Shown: positions 62,785-64,000 of the stretch, in pieces
How positions within the stretch are numbered: position 1 is the first letter of the stretch
Layout: each line of letters begins with the position of its first letter
Source: Ostrinia nubilalis
Taxonomy: Eukaryota > Arthropoda > Insecta > Lepidoptera > Crambidae
NCBI RefSeq assembly: GCF_963855985.1
Contig: NC_087118.1
Location: forward strand, 4,092,001 to 4,156,000
Length of the DNA stretch: 64,000 nt
Reading direction: 5' to 3'
The notes under the pieces: model-generated
Seen by the model: only the letters and a program-made list of their open reading frames with translations
Database searches by the model: none
Told to the model about the DNA's origin: nothing
Translations under genes and position numbers: made by a program

Positions 62785-63681
62785 TTATGACACTAGGTTC
62801 TCCAGGTCCTGCTCATTGGATATTCGGACGGGTTGATCGCTGTCCTCCTTCTTGACGTAGATATTACCGTGGTATGTCCAAGCAGCAACAAGTTTTTTTG
62901 TTTTTACAAGTTCTCTCGCCAAGAAGAAAATATGTCGCGACTTTGTGGTAAGGTGGTCCGAAATATAGACGGGTTTTGCAGTTCCTTGCAAGTCCAAAGT
63001 CTCGGTATTCAATTGAGCCTCCTGAGTAGTTCTCTTTGTTTTGTTAAATTCTTTGAATTTCGAAATGACAGTTTGCTTTCTAATAACGGAGGTAAATTGT
63101 ACTACGATAGCGCTGTACTTTGTTCTAAAGATGTCCTTTATTTCACCGTCATCCAAATCTGTTTCTACTATTGATGCGATTGTTTTGACCGTTTCAGTTA
63201 ATGATTTTTTGTTTTCTTGGTCGGCTTTTGGAATATTCCTTATTTCAATTGAAGTTGACTTGGCCTCTTTCTCTAATAATTCAACTTTGTTTTCTAGTGT
63301 CCGTATTTCAGTTTTAAACTGTGAATTTTGTTTTTCCAGGACATCAACTTTGTTTAAGAGGCTCTCATACTTGGCTGCCATGGAGTCCACGGACTTCTTG
63401 ATCTCGCTGTTTTGTTCTATGAGCGTAGTGAGAGCATTGGTGAGAGTATCAAACCTATGCTCCTGTGCTTTACGGAGTTCTTCAATTCTGTTTTCAATCT
63501 GGGGTCCAGAAGACACTGGGGACTGTAGGCATCTGCGTTTATATCTTGTTGTTATGTTTTCAAGTTCCTCCCGATCTGAGCTTGTTAGGCAGTCCTTGTT
63601 TAGTTCGGACTCTGACCCGTAGTGTCGCGGGCTTTTGTTTAACTCGGAGCTTTGTGGGGGTGAACGCTGTATGTTTGGCAT
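62785..63681 (-). CDS. LINE ORF1: coiled coil plus FP-like RNA-binding protein
   Basis: 298 codons. The Ser/Pro-rich start (MPNIQRSPPQSSELNKSPRH) lacks the Cys finger of the LINE at 34519. A basic RYKRRCLQ patch and a long coiled coil (about 70-155, NALTTLIEQNSEIKKSVDSM, ENKVELLEKEAK) follow. The FP-like C-terminal domain (IEIRNIPKADQENKKSLTE, PVYISDHLTTKSRHIFFLAR, WTYHGNIYVKKE) ends at 298. It is expected to coat the RNA as trimers or multimers. Intact and co-oriented with ORF2. Confidence 0.9.
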   Translation of the reverse strand: MPNIQRSPPQSSELNKSPRHYGSESELNKDCLTSSDREELENITTRYKRRCLQSPVSSGPQIENRIEELRKAQEHRFDTLTNALTTLIEQNSEIKKSVDSMAAKYESLLNKVDVLEKQNSQFKTEIRTLENKVELLEKEAKSTSIEIRNIPKADQENKKSLTETVKTIASIVETDLDDGEIKDIFRTKYSAIVVQFTSVIRKQTVISKFKEFNKTKRTTQEAQLNTETLDLQGTAKPVYISDHLTTKSRHIFFLARELVKTKKLVAAWTYHGNIYVKKEDSDQPVRISNEQDLENLVS

Positions 63682-63836
63682 AGTCGAGACAATTTCGGAT
63701 TGTTATTGAGTAATTTCAAAGCCCCTTACGTGTTTGTTCAAGCAAAAGCCGCGCGCAGTCTTGCTATTGAGTAGGTGTAGGTGTTCGTAGCTCGTAGTAC
63801 GTAGCTCGTAGCAACTGTAGCACTCGTAATGTAGGC
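63682..63836 (-). promoter_or_regulatory. 5' UTR of the second LINE with CTACGAG repeats
   Basis: Minus strand carries GTTGCTACGAGCTACGTACT and ACGAGCTACGAAC. The same word family occurs in the LINE 5' region at 22514-22613, suggesting a shared promoter-like module. Confidence 0.45.
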
Positions 63837-64000
63837 ACAGAATACATAATAGTAGCAACAGAAATTGCACTCCTTTGTGTAGGATCAGATGCCGACATTT
63901 TAACGGTAATAATAATAATGCAAAATATCCAACGCACTTGGTGCATTCGAAATCGCACCTTACTACTACGCTCACAAGAGCGCAATTTTTTTGTGTTCAG
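63836..64000. repeat. 165-bp repeat shared with 7436-7600
   Basis: GGCACAGAATACATAATAG to TTTTTTTGTGTTCAG, differing from the first copy at only about two positions. Reaches the window edge, so its full length is unknown. May be part of the LINE 5' UTR or a separate element. Confidence 0.8.

Larger units (their letters stand above)
59163..63836 (-). mobile_element. Second full-length LINE with two intact ORFs
   Basis: The 3' end on the left is (AAT)n at 59168-59190. ORF2 is 59515-62469 and ORF1 62785-63681; the 5' UTR extends at least to 63836. Same general family as the LINE at 34519 (similar ORF2 order, linker and microsatellite tail) but clearly diverged. Inserted beside or into the gypsy gag remnant. 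Confidence 0.85.

Overview
This window is eukaryotic, almost certainly insect and most likely lepidopteran (moth or butterfly). The grounds are the mix of repeats: several kinds of Jockey/CR1-group LINEs with PHD or baculovirus-FP-like ORF1 proteins, an RTE fragment, gypsy remnants, a Transib transposon, piggyBac and mariner derivatives, tRNA-derived SINEs, and the familiar 'AAAACCGGCCAAGTGCG' repeat end. Background DNA is AT-rich and there are no bacterial-style operons. I found no convincing host protein-coding gene. The window is a nest of mobile elements in transposon-rich intergenic or heterochromatin-like DNA. All family names come from recognising motifs by eye; nothing was searched.

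Layout. 1-3195: GC-rich Jockey-type LINE with ORF1 joined to ORF2 by a deletion. 3195-8255: gypsy integrase remnant (minus strand) split by a complete 3,622-bp Transib element (3465-7086, TSD TGACC, RAG-RSS-like ends) and by a second insertion (7439-about 8165). 8480-9200: RTE remnant. 10004-11671: mariner foldback with about 740-bp arms. 11710-13264: LINE RT with one frameshift. 15290-15775: 125-bp tandem repeat. 17240-19520: SINE split by a small LTR element with apparently identical LTRs. 20090-21650: LINE lacking its RT core. 22340-26040: overlapping LINE pieces. 26345-26735: AAGC/ATGC satellite. 27340-29000: LINE RT. 29720-40330: probably one old LINE split by a piggyBac foldback (TTAA), a TA-flanked element with 94-bp perfect inverted repeats, and an intact LINE (34519-39420).

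40330-44550: Tc1-like remnant, SINEs, a tRNA-like retrocopy and an approximately 0.9-kb tandem duplication. 44552-57703: a 13.15-kb DNA transposon with 4-bp TSD ATAT, a three-exon transposase-like gene (1,059 codons plus stop), and a GGTCGTAAAGGAC-type motif repeated in both subterminal regions; a LINE is nested in its 3' part. 58164-59113: gypsy PBS and damaged gag. 59163-64000: second intact LINE (minus).

How the parts work together: two LINEs (34925-39225 and 59515-63681) keep both ORFs open and could in principle mobilise themselves and the SINEs. The Transib transposase is broken in this copy by a stop and a frameshift, but its ends and target duplication are clean. The two most unusual systems are the Transib element with a second small gene and the large spliced transposon with dispersed candidate transposase-binding motifs.
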